DNA of 64,000 nucleotides from Woeseia sp034521225. Lineage in GTDB: Bacteria; Pseudomonadota; Gammaproteobacteria; Steroidobacterales; Woeseiaceae. Shown here in pieces: positions 1-10,256 of the stretch; position 1 is the stretch's first letter, and each line of letters starts with the position of its first letter. Both the position numbers and the translations under genes were made by a program. The notes below the pieces were generated by a model that was given only the letters and a program-made list of their open reading frames with translations, was not told where the DNA came from and did not search any database. The DNA lies in assembly GCA_034521225.1 (NCBI GenBank), contig JAXHMR010000001.1, positions 48,728 through 112,727 of the forward strand, written 5' to 3'.

Positions 1-622
1 GATCGATGATGCCCAGGACGCCGCCCGGTTCCAGCACGGAGTGGACCTTCCGCAGCACACTCACCGCGGCGTCCGGTCCCGAACCGTTGTAGATGTCGTG
101 GAAGTTGAGCGCGGTAATGGCTGCATCAAACGGCCCGTCCGCGGCCGTCATTTCCTGGAAATCCTTGTTGAGCCGCCTGACATTGGGCAGCCGGTCGTCC
201 GCGAGGCGCTGGCTCAGGGCCTTTTCGTTGGCGCCATTGCGAAACTCAAGCACGGCTTGCGGATTCTGCGCCACGACGCTGCCCTCAGGTCCGACCGCGA
301 GCGACAACACTTCGGTGTAGTAGCCGCCGGCGGCAATGATGTCGATCACATCCATGCCGGGCTCAATGCCGAGGAATCTCATGACCTGCGCCGGTTTGCG
401 CCCGGCATCCCGGTCCCTGTCGGCCTGTGGCCGCGCCGGGCCATCGAGTGCCTGCTTGAGGTCGGTCAACCACTGGCTGGTGGTATCCGCAGCGGCTGAC
501 GGTGCGGCAGTGTCCTGTTGCGGCGGAGCGGACGTCTGTCCCGTGTCCTGCACCGGCTCGCCACAGGCAGCGAGGGCGATGGCCGCCAGGAACGTCAACC
601 CCATTTGGTACATTGCACGCAT
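1..622 (-). CDS. SAM-dependent methyltransferase-like lipoprotein, 3' end outside the window
   Basis: Reading the minus strand from the ATG at 622 gives an open frame that runs off the left edge (207 codons seen). It begins MRAMYQMGLTFLAAIALAAC, a lipoprotein signal with a lipobox cysteine at residue 20, followed by a Pro/Ala/Thr-rich linker. The body resembles the predicted periplasmic methyltransferase family (COG4798): 'MRFLGIEPGMDVIDIIAAGG' is the SAM-binding loop, then 'YYTEVLSLAVGPEG', and near the edge 'FDAAITALNFHDIY' and 'VLEPGG'. A GGGAG site lies about ten bases upstream of the start. The natural substrate is unknown for this family. The start could also be the ATG at 613. Confidence 0.8.
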   Translation of the reverse strand, partial: MRAMYQMGLTFLAAIALAACGEPVQDTGQTSAPPQQDTAAPSAAADTTSQWLTDLKQALDGPARPQADRDRDAGRKPAQVMRFLGIEPGMDVIDIIAAGGYYTEVLSLAVGPEGSVVAQNPQAVLEFRNGANEKALSQRLADDRLPNVRRLNKDFQEMTAADGPFDAAITALNFHDIYNGSGPDAAVSVLRKVHSVLEPGGVLGIID

Positions 623-756
623 TTGTCGTCTCCCGTCGCATTCCATTATCGTTGGACTGAATGTTGAGGATACCGGTGCGGAAATATGTCAACAACAGGG
701 ACCGCACTGACCATCCCTTGCGGTGGGTCCTGCACGCCAGGGATTTATGCGCGCGA

Positions 757-919
757 CATGCATTGCACGCTACAATCCGACGACTTCCGCATCACAATGA
801 GTTTCGGGCTCGCCGAAGTCGGCAGCGAATCGCAGCGCAGCGGCATCCTGAACGCTGCGGACAGCCGGCTTTACCAGGCAAAACGCGCGGGCCGCAACCG
901 TATCGTCTCCGGCGTATAA
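757..919 (+). pseudogene. Remnant of a GGDEF (diguanylate cyclase) domain, C-terminal end only
   Basis: The frame ending at the TAA at 917-919 reads 'FRITMSFGLAEV', a gap, then 'LNAADSRLYQAKRAGRNRI'. This is the conserved last third of GGDEF domains (the S-x-G-x-A strand and the A-D-x-A-L-Y-x-A-K-x-x-G-R-N helix). The GGEEF active site and everything before it are absent: upstream lies the divergent methyltransferase gene. No plausible start with a ribosome site was seen. It is best read as a relic of a deleted cyclase. Loss may have occurred when the region was rearranged. Confidence 0.6.
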
Positions 920-1000
920 TAGCTGCCGCGTAGCGCCCGCGTGGTCGGGAAACAACGACTTACCGTAATAAAATTGGCGGAGTCACGGCCGGTCTGTGCC

Positions 1001-1060
1001 ATTTTTGCAACAGTTTGCAACTAATTCCGATTTTCTGTTGCAAGAACGTTTACAAGCGGG
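1001..1060 (+). promoter_or_regulatory. Possible operator: repeated TTTGCAAC motifs upstream of the TonB receptor gene
   Basis: The motif TTGCAA occurs at 1005-1010, 1015-1020 and 1038-1043. The first two lie in TTTGCAAC direct repeats exactly 10 bp apart, one helical turn, and TTGCAA is itself palindromic. They sit 125-165 bp upstream of the receptor start codon. Binding by a regulator is an inference from spacing only; no family is assigned. Confidence 0.35.
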
Positions 1061-1169
1061 CTTTCACAACGCATTATCCTCAGCCATGGTCGCCGGAACT
1101 ATTCGTGCACCACTCGTATGAGGCCTTTAGAGCTTCAGCGACTCAAGAAAACAGCATAAGGGGAAGACA

Positions 1170-4100
1170 ATGAAAGTCGACGAGATTCGTGCAACTCTGG
1201 CACGGCTCTTTGGTGTTTGCGCAGTCAGCTTCGCGTTCGCCATAGCAGCACCGTTGTCCCTCGCCCAGGATACGGGCGACGATGATGAAGACGCCGTGGA
1301 TGAAGAAGAAACCTATGACGAGGTTACCGTCACCGGTTCGCGGTTGAAGCGCGACACTTACAGTAGTATTGCTCCGCTACAGGTTATAACCAGCCAGGTT
1401 TCCCGCGAAGTTGGCCTTATTGATGCGGCCGATATCCTGCAGGAATCATCGGCGGCATCCGGCCAGCAGATTGACCTGACCTTCCAGGGGTTCGTTCTGG
1501 ACAATGGCCCGGGCTCGTCGACGATCAATCTGCGCGGTCTCGGTTCGCGCGCGGACACTGGTATTGATCAACGGTCGCCGTCTTGCCCCTGCCGGTGTTG
1601 AAGGTGCGCCTGTTGCGGCCGACCTGAACCTCATTCCCGCGTCGCTGGTGCAGCAGTACGACATTTTGCTGGACGGAGCGTCGTCGGTGTACGGTTCCGA
1701 CGCTGTTGCGGGTGTGACGAACATCATCATGCGCAAAGACTTTGATGGGTTCGAGCTTGAAGGCTATACCAACATTCCGGACCAGGGTGCCGGGGTGAAC
1801 ACTACCTTGAGCGCCATTTGGGGAAAGAACTTCGACCGCGGTTTTATCGGCATCGGAGCGGAGTTTGAGGATAGCGAGCCGGTAACGCTTGATGACCGGC
1901 GCTGGACAGAGGGCTGTAACCGGAACGCCGAAATCGACGAGAATGGCATGGTTCGGACGCGGGACGTCTTCTATCAGAACGTCTACGGTATGGATATCGG
2001 CGAGTGTCGGCTAGGCGCATTAGCCGGTCGTATCTCATCGCCGGGGTCGGGGTACGGCAGCGTTTACTGGACTCCGGGCAACTCCAATTCCGGTATACCG
2101 AATTTCTCTGAGTCCAGCCTGTTCGGCTTCGGCGTTGACGCCGATGGCGACGGCCAGACAGACGTCAATTTCCGAAATCATGACCTGAACGGGCGCACCC
2201 AGGAAGCGCACCTGTTCCCGGATGTGCAGCGCACGAGCGTGATGGCCTATGGCGAGTACACGCTGTCCGGCGAGATGAACCTTACGCCGTTCTTTGAGGC
2301 CATGTACAATAAGCGTGAATTCTTCTCCGATGGCGGCACCTATCAGCTGTTTCCGTCCGTAGGCGCCAACAATCCCTACAATCCCTGCAATCCGAACGGT
2401 ATTGATGGAGTAGATTGCGGCCTGGCTTTCGATTCACTGATGAACAACCCGAACTTTGTTAACCAGGTACTTGCTGCCTTCGGTTGTGATCCCAGTTCAG
2501 GCGGCAGCTGTGACCAGACGGGCGGTGCCATTGGCCCGAGTGCGGTGCAGCCGATTGCCGCAGTCGATGGTGATCGCACCAACACCGAAGCGGAAGTCGA
2601 GCAGACTCGTGTCGTTCTGGGCCTCCGCGGTGATATCCCGGCGTTAAACGTCGGCAGCTTCAGCAACTGGACTTTTGAAGTTGCGGGTTCGTTCACCGAA
2701 TCCAGCGGCATTTCCAGCCGTATGGGTGTGCGAGGTGACAAACTGAATGCGTCCACCTCGACGTCGGAATTAGTGAATGGTGAGGTTGTGTGCGGCGACG
2801 ATGCCGATAGCGATGGCATACCGGACGGTGTGTTCTCCGATCCCACGCGGACCATTCCCGTCGGCACACCCTGTGTCCCGATAAACATGTTTGCAGCATC
2901 GCTGTATGAGGGTGTCGTCGGTGATTTCGCCACGCAGGCGGAACGCGACTACGTTTTCGACAGCCGGGACTTTGATACGACCTACAAGCAGACGATTGTT
3001 TCCGGTTACATGACCGGCGAGGCATTTGAAATGCCAGCCGGCCCGGTCAGCATTGGATTGGGCTTCGAAAACCGTGATGACGAGATACAGTCGATTCCTG
3101 ACGAGGTTGCACGCGACGGCCTGTTCTTCGGCTTTTTCTCTGACGGTGGTGCTACCGGCGAAAAGAACACGCGTGAGTTCTTTGGCGAGACGGAACTGCC
3201 CCTGCTGGCAAATGTTCCGTTGGCAACGGAGCTTAATCTGAACCTCTCCGGCCGGTATACGGATGACGAGTACTATGGCTCGGCAACTACGTATTCCGCT
3301 AAACTCGGATGGCGTCCTGTCGATTCGCTGTTATTGCGCGCCACACGCGGCACCTCGTACCGCGCGCCGAATCTCCGCGAGAACTTCCTTCAGAACCAGT
3401 CCGGCTTTGGCAACATTTTCGATCCCTGCGGTATTCCGGATGCTGCCCTTGATCCGTTGAGTGGTGGTTACAATCCTGCGCTGGATACACGTGAGGCGGA
3501 GGTACTGGCCAATTGCGTCGCCCAGGGCGTAGATCCGACTACTCTCGATTTCGGCGGATTCAATACTTACAGCGTTGAAATCGCTTCCGGCGGTGCACTG
3601 GACCTGAACGAAGAAACGTCAGACTCGACTTCGCTCGGTTTTGCATTCCAGCAGCCATGGTTCGATTCGTTCGATATGAACATCAGTGCTACGTATTACA
3701 AGATCAGTATCGAGAACGCGATTATTGAGCCGTCGGGTAGCTTTATCGTTTTTGACTGTTACAACGATCCGCAGTTCGATAGTTCGTTCTGCTCACGCAT
3801 CGCACGTGATGCAGATGGGCGGCTCGACCTCATCGATGCCGGGTTCATTAACCGCGACAATGAAACAGTGAAAGGCGTCGATGTGAACATTGCGTTCGAC
3901 AAGAATGTCACGATCTTCGATCGTCCGTTCGACCTCGGCGTGGACGTTGCACTGAATCGTTCCCTGCGACTGTCAGAGACATTCCTGAACGACGTGGGCG
4001 AGCCGGATTTCGACGATGATCAGGGCGAGTTCGGTGTTCCGGACTGGCGCGGACGGATTGGCCTGCGCGCCGACTGGGACAAGTGGCGCCTGACATGGTC

Positions 4101-4444
4101 GACCAACTACCTTGGTTCAGTGAAGCAGGACCCGGATGGTGTCGATCCTTTTGATAACGGCATTACCGGCCTGTCCGATACCTGCCTTGGCCCGCCAACC
4201 GACGTTCTGTGCGCGCGACATCGGCTTTGCCGGAAACTACTTCCTGCATTCCGCTTCGCTGTTTTTCTATGGCGATGTATGGACGTTTGGCGGCGGCGTG
4301 CGGAACCTGTTTGACGAAGAACCACCGTTCGTTGACGGTACCGAGATACTCTCGACCAACAATGCGCCGCTGGGCTACGGCTATGATCTGAATGGTCGTA
4401 CATTCTTTGTCAACATCCGTGCCACATTCGATGTCGGACTCTGA
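1170..4444 (+). CDS. TonB-dependent outer-membrane receptor (two frameshifts)
   Basis: A large outer-membrane transporter for energised uptake of a scarce nutrient. The ATG at 1170 follows AAGGGGAAG. Residues 1-32 are a signal peptide ending 'LSLAQ', followed by an acidic stretch and the TonB-box-like 'YDEVTVTGSRLKR'. The plug domain shows 'NLRGLGS', 'RTLVLINGRRLAP', 'DILLDGASSVYGSDAVAGV'; the barrel ends in 'GRTFFVNIRATFDVGL' with an acceptable C-terminal beta-signal. Total is about 1,090 residues, long for the family but usual for receptors of this plug type in marine proteobacteria. The frame changes near 1552 and near 4210, each explained by one extra base in a GCGCGC run. The adjacent S9 peptidase suggests a peptide-related substrate, but this is inference. 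The gene is followed by a strong terminator. Confidence 0.9.
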
Positions 4445-4479
4445 CCAGGCTCGATTGCCGTAACAAGAAGTTAAAGTCA

Positions 4480-4510
4480 GGGCCCGCGGCACCGGTCGCG
4501 GGCCCTTTTT
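4480..4510 (+). terminator. Rho-independent terminator after the TonB receptor gene
   Basis: A perfect 9-bp stem GGGCCCGCG / CGCGGGCCC (4480-4488 and 4497-4505) with an 8-base loop is followed directly by TTTTT at 4506-4510. It lies 36 bp after the receptor stop codon and before the S9 peptidase gene, so the two are probably separate transcripts. Confidence 0.9.
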
Positions 4511-4550
4511 AACGTTTACGGGGTGCCGGACAGAAAAACGGAGTCTTTTA

Positions 4551-6518
4551 ATGAAACTGGTTTACGTAGTTCTTTTCCTTTTCCTGTCTCTGATCGCGTT
4601 GCCCGCGACTGCGGCTGATGACGAGCCCGTCGAGCCGTACCCACTGGAGTACTTTGCACTGCGCGACGTTATAAGCAATGTGCTCATATCACCAGACGGC
4701 AAGCGCCTTGCGCTGATGACGATACCGACGCGCGATGGCAATCCAATTATTGAAGTCTACGACGCATCGAATTTGGAGGCCGAACCATTCCGATTGAACG
4801 CTGACCCAATGGAAATAACCAGTTTTTACTGGGTAAGCAATACGAATATCGTTTTCACGTTACGCCAGAAAGTCCGTGATCGCATAAAGGGTTTTAATCA
4901 AGGCGTTTACGATACACGTCTCGCGTTACTGGATGTCGAATCAGAGAAAATCGAAACCTTTGACGAACTGAACGCCACTATCTCGCATTTGCTGCCCAAC
5001 GAGCCTGACAAGATCATCCTGTCATTTAATCCGGGCAGTGAGGAAAGTTCCAAGATTGCCGAAGCATTCAGGCCCCGCGCCTACTATGAGTTTCGACCTC
5101 AAGCGAGGCAGCAAGAAACCGCTGATCCGCGGTAAGGTGGATGTGGCGCAGATCGAATTTGACGGTGAAGGCAATCCCTGGGTGGCGCGAGGCTTCGATC
5201 TCGGTAAGGGAGAGTTCATCTGGTATTACCGTCCGCCGGGTGGATCGGGATGGACCGAAATTCACCGCATGGATGAAAACAGTTTCGAACAGTTCAGCAT
5301 TGTCGGGCTTGATGATGCGAAAGCCGGCAACATATTGGTAATCGCGAATAACGGAAACGATAAAGCCGGGTTATGGTCGTTCAATACGTCGACTAAACAA
5401 TTCGAGGAGCTGATTTACCGCCGGTCCGATGTCGATGTTGCCGGAATTCGTATGCACAGCAACGACTGGACCGATCCGGACAAGGTCGCAGGTGTCGCCT
5501 ACCAGAAAGATGCGACACATTTTGAATACTTCGACGAAATCGAGGCGGCAACGTACCAGCAGCTGGAAGGGCTCGTTCCCTATGCACATGGCGTGGTGTA
5601 TTACCAGCCGCTCGCGGGACGGCCAGACGCTGACGGTTTACAACTCGGGCCCACGCGATCCCGGAACCTATTACCTGATAAAAGACGGCGAGTTTCTGAA
5701 AATTGGCAGCAGCGGCCTCTTATTGACGGCGAAAATCTGGCTGACGTCCGTTATATAACCTACAAGGCGCGTGACGGCGTTAATATTCCCGCGTTTATTA
5801 CGGTTCCACACGGCGAACCGCCGTTCCCGACCGTCGTAATGCCCCACGGTGGACCGTTCGTCAGTGAGAGCAGTGGGCTATGACGAATGGGGCCAGGTCC
5901 TGGCCAACAACGGATACCTGGCGCCGCAGCCACAGTACCGTGGTTCGACCGGCTACGGCATGGACTTCTACACTGATGGCGTTCCGGGAAAACGGGCAGG
6001 GCGGCTACAAGATGCAAGATGACAAGGATGATGGTGTCCTTTACCTGATCGAGGAAGGGCTCGCGGACAAGGATCGGGTCGCCATGTATGGCTGGTCTTA
6101 CGGCGGATACGCGGCACTAGTGGCGGCTTCACGCACACCGCAACTGTACCAGTGCGTAATTGCCGGAGCCGCGGTGTCCGATCCGCTGATGCAGGTCAAT
6201 TACTACCGTGATCAGTTACGCGGCGCCTCGCGCGACGAACAGCTCAACATGTGGGATGACAGTATTTCTCCGCTCAAGGAGGCTGCCAAAGTCAACGTGC
6301 CGATGCTGTTGATTCATGGTGATGTCGACCAGCGGGTGCCGCCCGATCACCTCAAAAAGTATTTGAGGGAGCTTGATAAGCATGAGAAGGAATATCGGCA
6401 CGTCTGGCTCGAAGGCGCCGATCACTTCTACAGCACGCTGTTCTTCGAGCACCAGATCACATTATTTGAAAACCTGATCGGTTTTCTTGAGAACGAATGC
6501 GGTCCGGGAGGCTTGTAA
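4551..6518 (+). CDS. Prolyl-oligopeptidase family (S9) serine peptidase, several frameshifts
   Basis: Secreted alpha/beta-hydrolase peptidase of the S9 family (dipeptidyl-peptidase IV / acylaminoacyl-peptidase type). The ATG at 4551 opens a signal peptide ending 'ALPATAADD'. The N-terminal two thirds form the beta-propeller ('VISNVLISPDGKRLALMTIP', 'FYWVSNTNIVFTLR'). The catalytic part carries the nucleophile motif 'YGWSYGGYAAL', the acid in 'LIHGDVDQRVP' and the histidine in 'GADHFYSTLF'. About 655 residues, normal for the family. The frame changes near 5090, 5620, 5680, 5875 and 5980, so the gene is unreadable as written, though every segment is well conserved; these look like base-call indels. 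It probably degrades peptides in the periplasm alongside the upstream receptor. Confidence 0.88.
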
Positions 6519-6535
6519 TTTATTCCGAGATCGTG

Positions 6536-6559
6536 GCGGTCCGGCGCCGGCCGGGCCGC
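6536..6559. other. GC-rich hairpin between convergent genes
   Basis: A 10-bp stem (6536-6545 with 6550-6559, one G-U type mismatch) closes a 4-base loop in the 54-bp gap between the S9 peptidase and ilvB stop codons. There is no T-tract on either side, so it may only protect or pause transcripts from both sides. Confidence 0.45.
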
Positions 6560-6572
6560 TAACAACGATCCG

Positions 6573-8423
6573 TTAAAACATTTCGCTCGGCCCCGGCAAG
6601 TCATCGTCCGGCGTCGACCGGCCCGTAATAAAATCACCGGTAATCATCTTGTCGTAACCCAGGCCGGGTCCGACCATGGGGTACACGCCAGCGTCCGGGT
6701 CGATAATGACTTCGAGTAATGCAGGCCCCGGGAAGTGTATGAACTCCTCGATAACCCGCGGCAGGTTTTCCATGCTGTCCAGGCGCCTGGCAAATTCAAA
6801 ACCGTCAGCCTCCGCCGTTCTGACGAAGTCCTTGCGATGCAGCGACTTGTCGCTTGCCGACATGCGGCCCTTGTAATAGAGCTTTTGCCACTGCCGAACC
6901 ATGCCATCGCCAAAGTTGTTGAGCACGACAACCTTGATCGGCAGCTTGTAGGTTGTCGCCGTTTCCAGCTCGCCGATATTCATCCGGATGCTGGCATCAC
7001 CGTCGATATCGATGACCAGCCGCTCCGGTTCTGCAAACTGTGCGCCAATCGCGGCCGGCAGTCCGAAGCCCATCGTGCCCATACTGCCGGACGTTTACCA
7101 AAGCCGCGGCTCGCGGAAATCGAAATACTGGGCGGCCCACATCTGGTGCTGTCCGACGCCGGTGGAAATGATCGCCTCGCCGTTCGTGAGCCGATTGATT
7201 TCCTCGATCACCGCATACGGCTGGATCAGCTTGCTGTCCCGGTCGTAATTCATCCTGTGGCGCGACTTCAGTTCGGCAATATGCCCGTGCCATTGTGGAT
7301 ATCGCTTGCTGAAGCCGACGCGCTTGCCGTAAGCCAGCAGATCATCGAGGTCGCGTCGCAGCACGCCGATCTGGTGCCAGCTGACGCTCTTGACCTTGCC
7401 GATCTCGGCGACATCGACGTCAAAGTGCGCGATATGCCGGGCGTTCGGTGCAAACCGTGATGGGTCGCCGGCGACCCGATCATCGAAACGCGCCCCGACG
7501 GCAATCAAAAAGTCGCAGTCCTCGACAGCGTAGTTCGCAAACGCAGTACCGTGCATGCCAAGCATGTGCAGTGACAATGGGTGTGTCGTGTCACTCGCGC
7601 CGAGCGCCATCAGCGTTGTCGCTACTGGTATACCGTACTCATTCGCAAAGTGACGGAGTGCCTTCGTCGCATTCGCATTGATCACGCCGCCGCCTGCATA
7701 AATCAACGGGCGCTCGGATTCGGCTAGCATGCGGTAGAAGCGCTCGCAGGCCTCATCACTCAGGACGTTGTCTGTAACCGCCTGCAAGCGGTTTCGGTAG
7801 CCTGTCAACGGCAACGAGCCACCGCCGGAAAACTCGCCTTCCCAGTTTTGCACGTCCTTCGGTATATCTATGACCACCGGCCCGGGCCGCCCGGTGCGCG
7901 CCACGTCAAATGCCGTGCGCATCGTGGCTTCGAGCTTGGCCGGGTCGGTGACGAGAAAAACGTGTTTGGCGACCGCGCCCATGATGGCCGCGACCGGTGC
8001 CTCCTGGAATGCATCGGTTCCGATGGCGTGTGTCGGCACCTGGCCGCAAATCACGACGATAGGTACGGAGTCCGCCATGCAGTCGCGTACCGGTGTGACA
8101 GTGTTTGTCGCACCCGGGCCGGATGTCACCATGACAACACCGACCTTGCCGCTGGCGCGCGCGTAACCCGCCGCCATGAAACCGGCGCCCTGTTCATTAG
8201 CTGGCACAATCAGCGGTATGGCGGCGTTGCCATTCACGTCACGATGCTGGTCGTTGTAGCGGAATACGGCGTCATAGGTCGGCAGGATCGCGCCGCCGCT
8301 GTAGCCGAAGATCGTATCGACGCCTTCGTCAGCCAGCACCTGGACGACGATGTCCGATCCCGACATGCGCTGCCCGGCGAGAGGGTGGGCGGGCCGGGGC
8401 GATAGATTTTGCGTGCTGCTCAT
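6573..8423 (-). CDS. ilvB: Acetolactate synthase large subunit, with an in-frame stop codon
   Basis: Catalytic subunit of acetohydroxyacid synthase (first common step of valine, leucine and isoleucine synthesis), using thiamine diphosphate, Mg2+ and FAD. From the ATG at 8423 the product shows 'FGYSGGAILPTYDA', the catalytic glutamate in 'VPANEQGAGFMAAGYARA', 'GTDAFQE', and in the last third the ThDP motif 'GDASIRMNIGELETA' with 'VVVLNN'. About 616 codons, the family size. A TAA at 7095-7097 interrupts the gene after 'REPRLW', with no change of frame; the expected text is 'LWLTSGSMGTMG', so one base change (TTA to TAA) explains it. A downstream ATG restarts at 7082. It is divergent from the small-subunit gene, an unusual arrangement. 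Confidence 0.9.
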
Positions 8424-8578
8424 GTTGCGATCGTCGCGTATGCAAGTGCCGGATTCCGTTCGAGTGTTTACTAATTTTTATTGCATTGCAATACTCGATC
8501 CCGTACGACAACATTCATCTATCATTACAGCACGGATGGTTTCATCCGAATTCAAACCGGCTTCAGGAAACACGCGCC
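8424..8578. promoter_or_regulatory. Divergent promoter region between ilvB and ilvN
   Basis: This 155-bp AT-richer gap must hold promoters for both acetolactate synthase subunits. It contains an AT-rich stretch at 8463-8495 including the palindrome ATTGCATTGCAAT-like segment. No leader peptide rich in Ile, Leu or Val codons was seen, so an attenuator is not supported. Confidence 0.4.
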
Positions 8579-9100
8579 ATGCGACACGTCATTTCGGTCC
8601 TGCTGCAGAACGAGGTCGGCGCGCTTACGCGCATGACAGGCCTGTTCTCAACACGCGGATACAACATCGATACGCTGAATGTCGCACCAACGGACGATGC
8701 CACGGTGTCGCGGGTAACACTGGTTGTCCGCGGCTCGGACTCCGCGATTGCGCAGCTCAATACACAGCTCGCGAAACTTGTCGATGTAGTCAACATTCAT
8801 GACATGACGCTCGGCGAGCATTTCGAACGGGAGCTGGCGATCGTCAAGCTGAAGCTTGGCACCGGCGGCTTTGCGAAAGTGCTCGCGCTGGCAAAAAAGT
8901 ACGGTGCGGAGATTCTTGATGACGCGCCGATAAGCTGCACCGTGCAACTGACCGGTCGCCTTGATGAGGTGGATGCATTTATCAAGGAGGCTGGAACGAT
9001 TGGCAAGCTCGCCGCGGTGGCGCGGGGCGGCAGTGTCGCCGTGTCGAAAGGTGAGGTCACCCTGTCGTCCTACTCAAAACAGCACCGGCTGACCGGCTGA
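8579..9100 (+). CDS. ilvN: Acetolactate synthase small (regulatory) subunit
   Basis: Regulatory subunit that activates the large subunit and gives feedback inhibition by valine. The ATG at 8579 follows AGGAAA and yields 173 residues. The N-terminal ACT domain reads 'MRHVISVLLQNEVGALTRM', then 'GLFSTRGYNIDTLNVAPT' and 'VSRVTLVV'; the second half is the small-subunit C-terminal domain ('FERELAIVKL', 'GRLDEVDAFI'). The length is closer to IlvH (about 163) than to the short IlvN of enterobacteria, so ilvH would be an equally valid name. It is transcribed away from ilvB and runs into proB after 9 bp, so it probably heads the ilvN-proB-proA-glpD transcript. Confidence 0.92.
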   Translation: MRHVISVLLQNEVGALTRMTGLFSTRGYNIDTLNVAPTDDATVSRVTLVVRGSDSAIAQLNTQLAKLVDVVNIHDMTLGEHFERELAIVKLKLGTGGFAKVLALAKKYGAEILDDAPISCTVQLTGRLDEVDAFIKEAGTIGKLAAVARGGSVAVSKGEVTLSSYSKQHRLTG

Positions 9101-9109
9101 CGCAGGCGC

Positions 9110-10256
9110 ATGGGCAACCCGGCATTTGGGGTTTTGCGCCGGCTGGTCATCAAGATCGGGTCGGCGCTGCTGATCGACTCGCAGGGAGAGCTGAACCGCT
9201 CGTGGCTTGAAGGTCTGCTGCACGACGTTGCCGACCTGCAGGCCGACGGACGGCAGGTGCTGATTGTTTCGTCCGGCGCGGTTGCGCTGGGCTGCTCGCG
9301 CCTCAAACTGAACCGGCGGCGCGCACGGCTCGAAGAATTGCAGGCGGCCGCTGCGGTCGGGCAGGTTCGGCTTGCGCACGCGTACCAGGAGCTGCTCGCA
9401 CAGTTTGACCTGAGTGGCGCGCAGGTATTACTGACGCCGGATGACACCGAGCTTCGGCGCCGCTTCCTGAATGCGCGTGGCACCCTGGAAAAACTGCTGG
9501 AGCTGTCGGTTGTACCGGTAATCAATGAGAACGATACCGTGGCGACCGACGAGATTCGGTACGGCGACAATGACCGGCTGGCCGCCCGCGTCGCGCAACT
9601 GGTCATGGCTGACGGTCTCGTGCTGCTGTCCGATGTCGATGGCCTGTATTCGGCGGACCCGCGCCGGGATGCCGGGGCCCGGCACATTCCGGTGGTCGAT
9701 GACATCGACGACGACATCATTGCGCTGGCTGGCGACGCCGGCAGCAGCCACGGCAGTGGTGGTATGAAAACGAAGTTGCAGGCAGCACTGATTGCGGCCC
9801 GTGCGGGCTGTTCGACGTTCATTGCAAGCGGTGCGGTCGGCCACCCGCTGAAGGCGCTGGCGGACGGCGCGCGCTGCACTGTGTTTCGCGCGCCGGCAAC
9901 CCCGGCTGCGGCGCGCAAGCAGTGGCTTGCCGGCATGCTGGAAGTACGCGGGGAGCTGCGCCTCGACAGCGGCGCGACGATTGCGCTGCAAAACGGCAAG
10001 AGCCTGTTGCCGGTCGGGGATTGCGGAAGTCGTCGGCATCTTCGGCCGCGGCGATGCCGTCATGCTGGTCGCGGCGAACGGCACTGAGCTCGGACGCGGG
10101 CTCGTCGCGTACAGCAGCGACGAAATCCGCATCATTCGCGGCAGTCGCTCCGAAGATATCGAGGTAAAACTCGGCTATCGCGGCCGCGCGGTCGCGGTGC
10201 ACCGCGACGATCTGGTACTTTTCGTAGACGTCGGACAGGGCAACAGGCAGCCATGA
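9110..10256 (+). CDS. proB: Glutamate 5-kinase with PUA domain (one frameshift)
   Basis: Phosphorylates glutamate with ATP in the first step of proline synthesis. The amino-acid-kinase domain covers residues 1-260 ('LVIKIGSALLID', 'VLIVSSGAVALG', 'VINENDTVATDEIRYGDND', 'LLSDVDGLY', 'GGMKTKLQAA'). The last ~110 residues are a PUA domain (usual for ProB). The frame shifts near 10016 in GTCGGGGATT: removing one G restores 'VGIAEVVGIFGRGDAVML'. Full length is about 381 residues. The gene overlaps proA by four bases (ATGA), consistent with translational coupling. Codons and composition match the neighbours. Confidence 0.92.

Noticed and set aside
8424..8578. Ile/Val leader-peptide attenuator for ilv genes
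   Set aside because: No short frame with runs of branched-chain amino-acid codons and no terminator-type hairpin was found.
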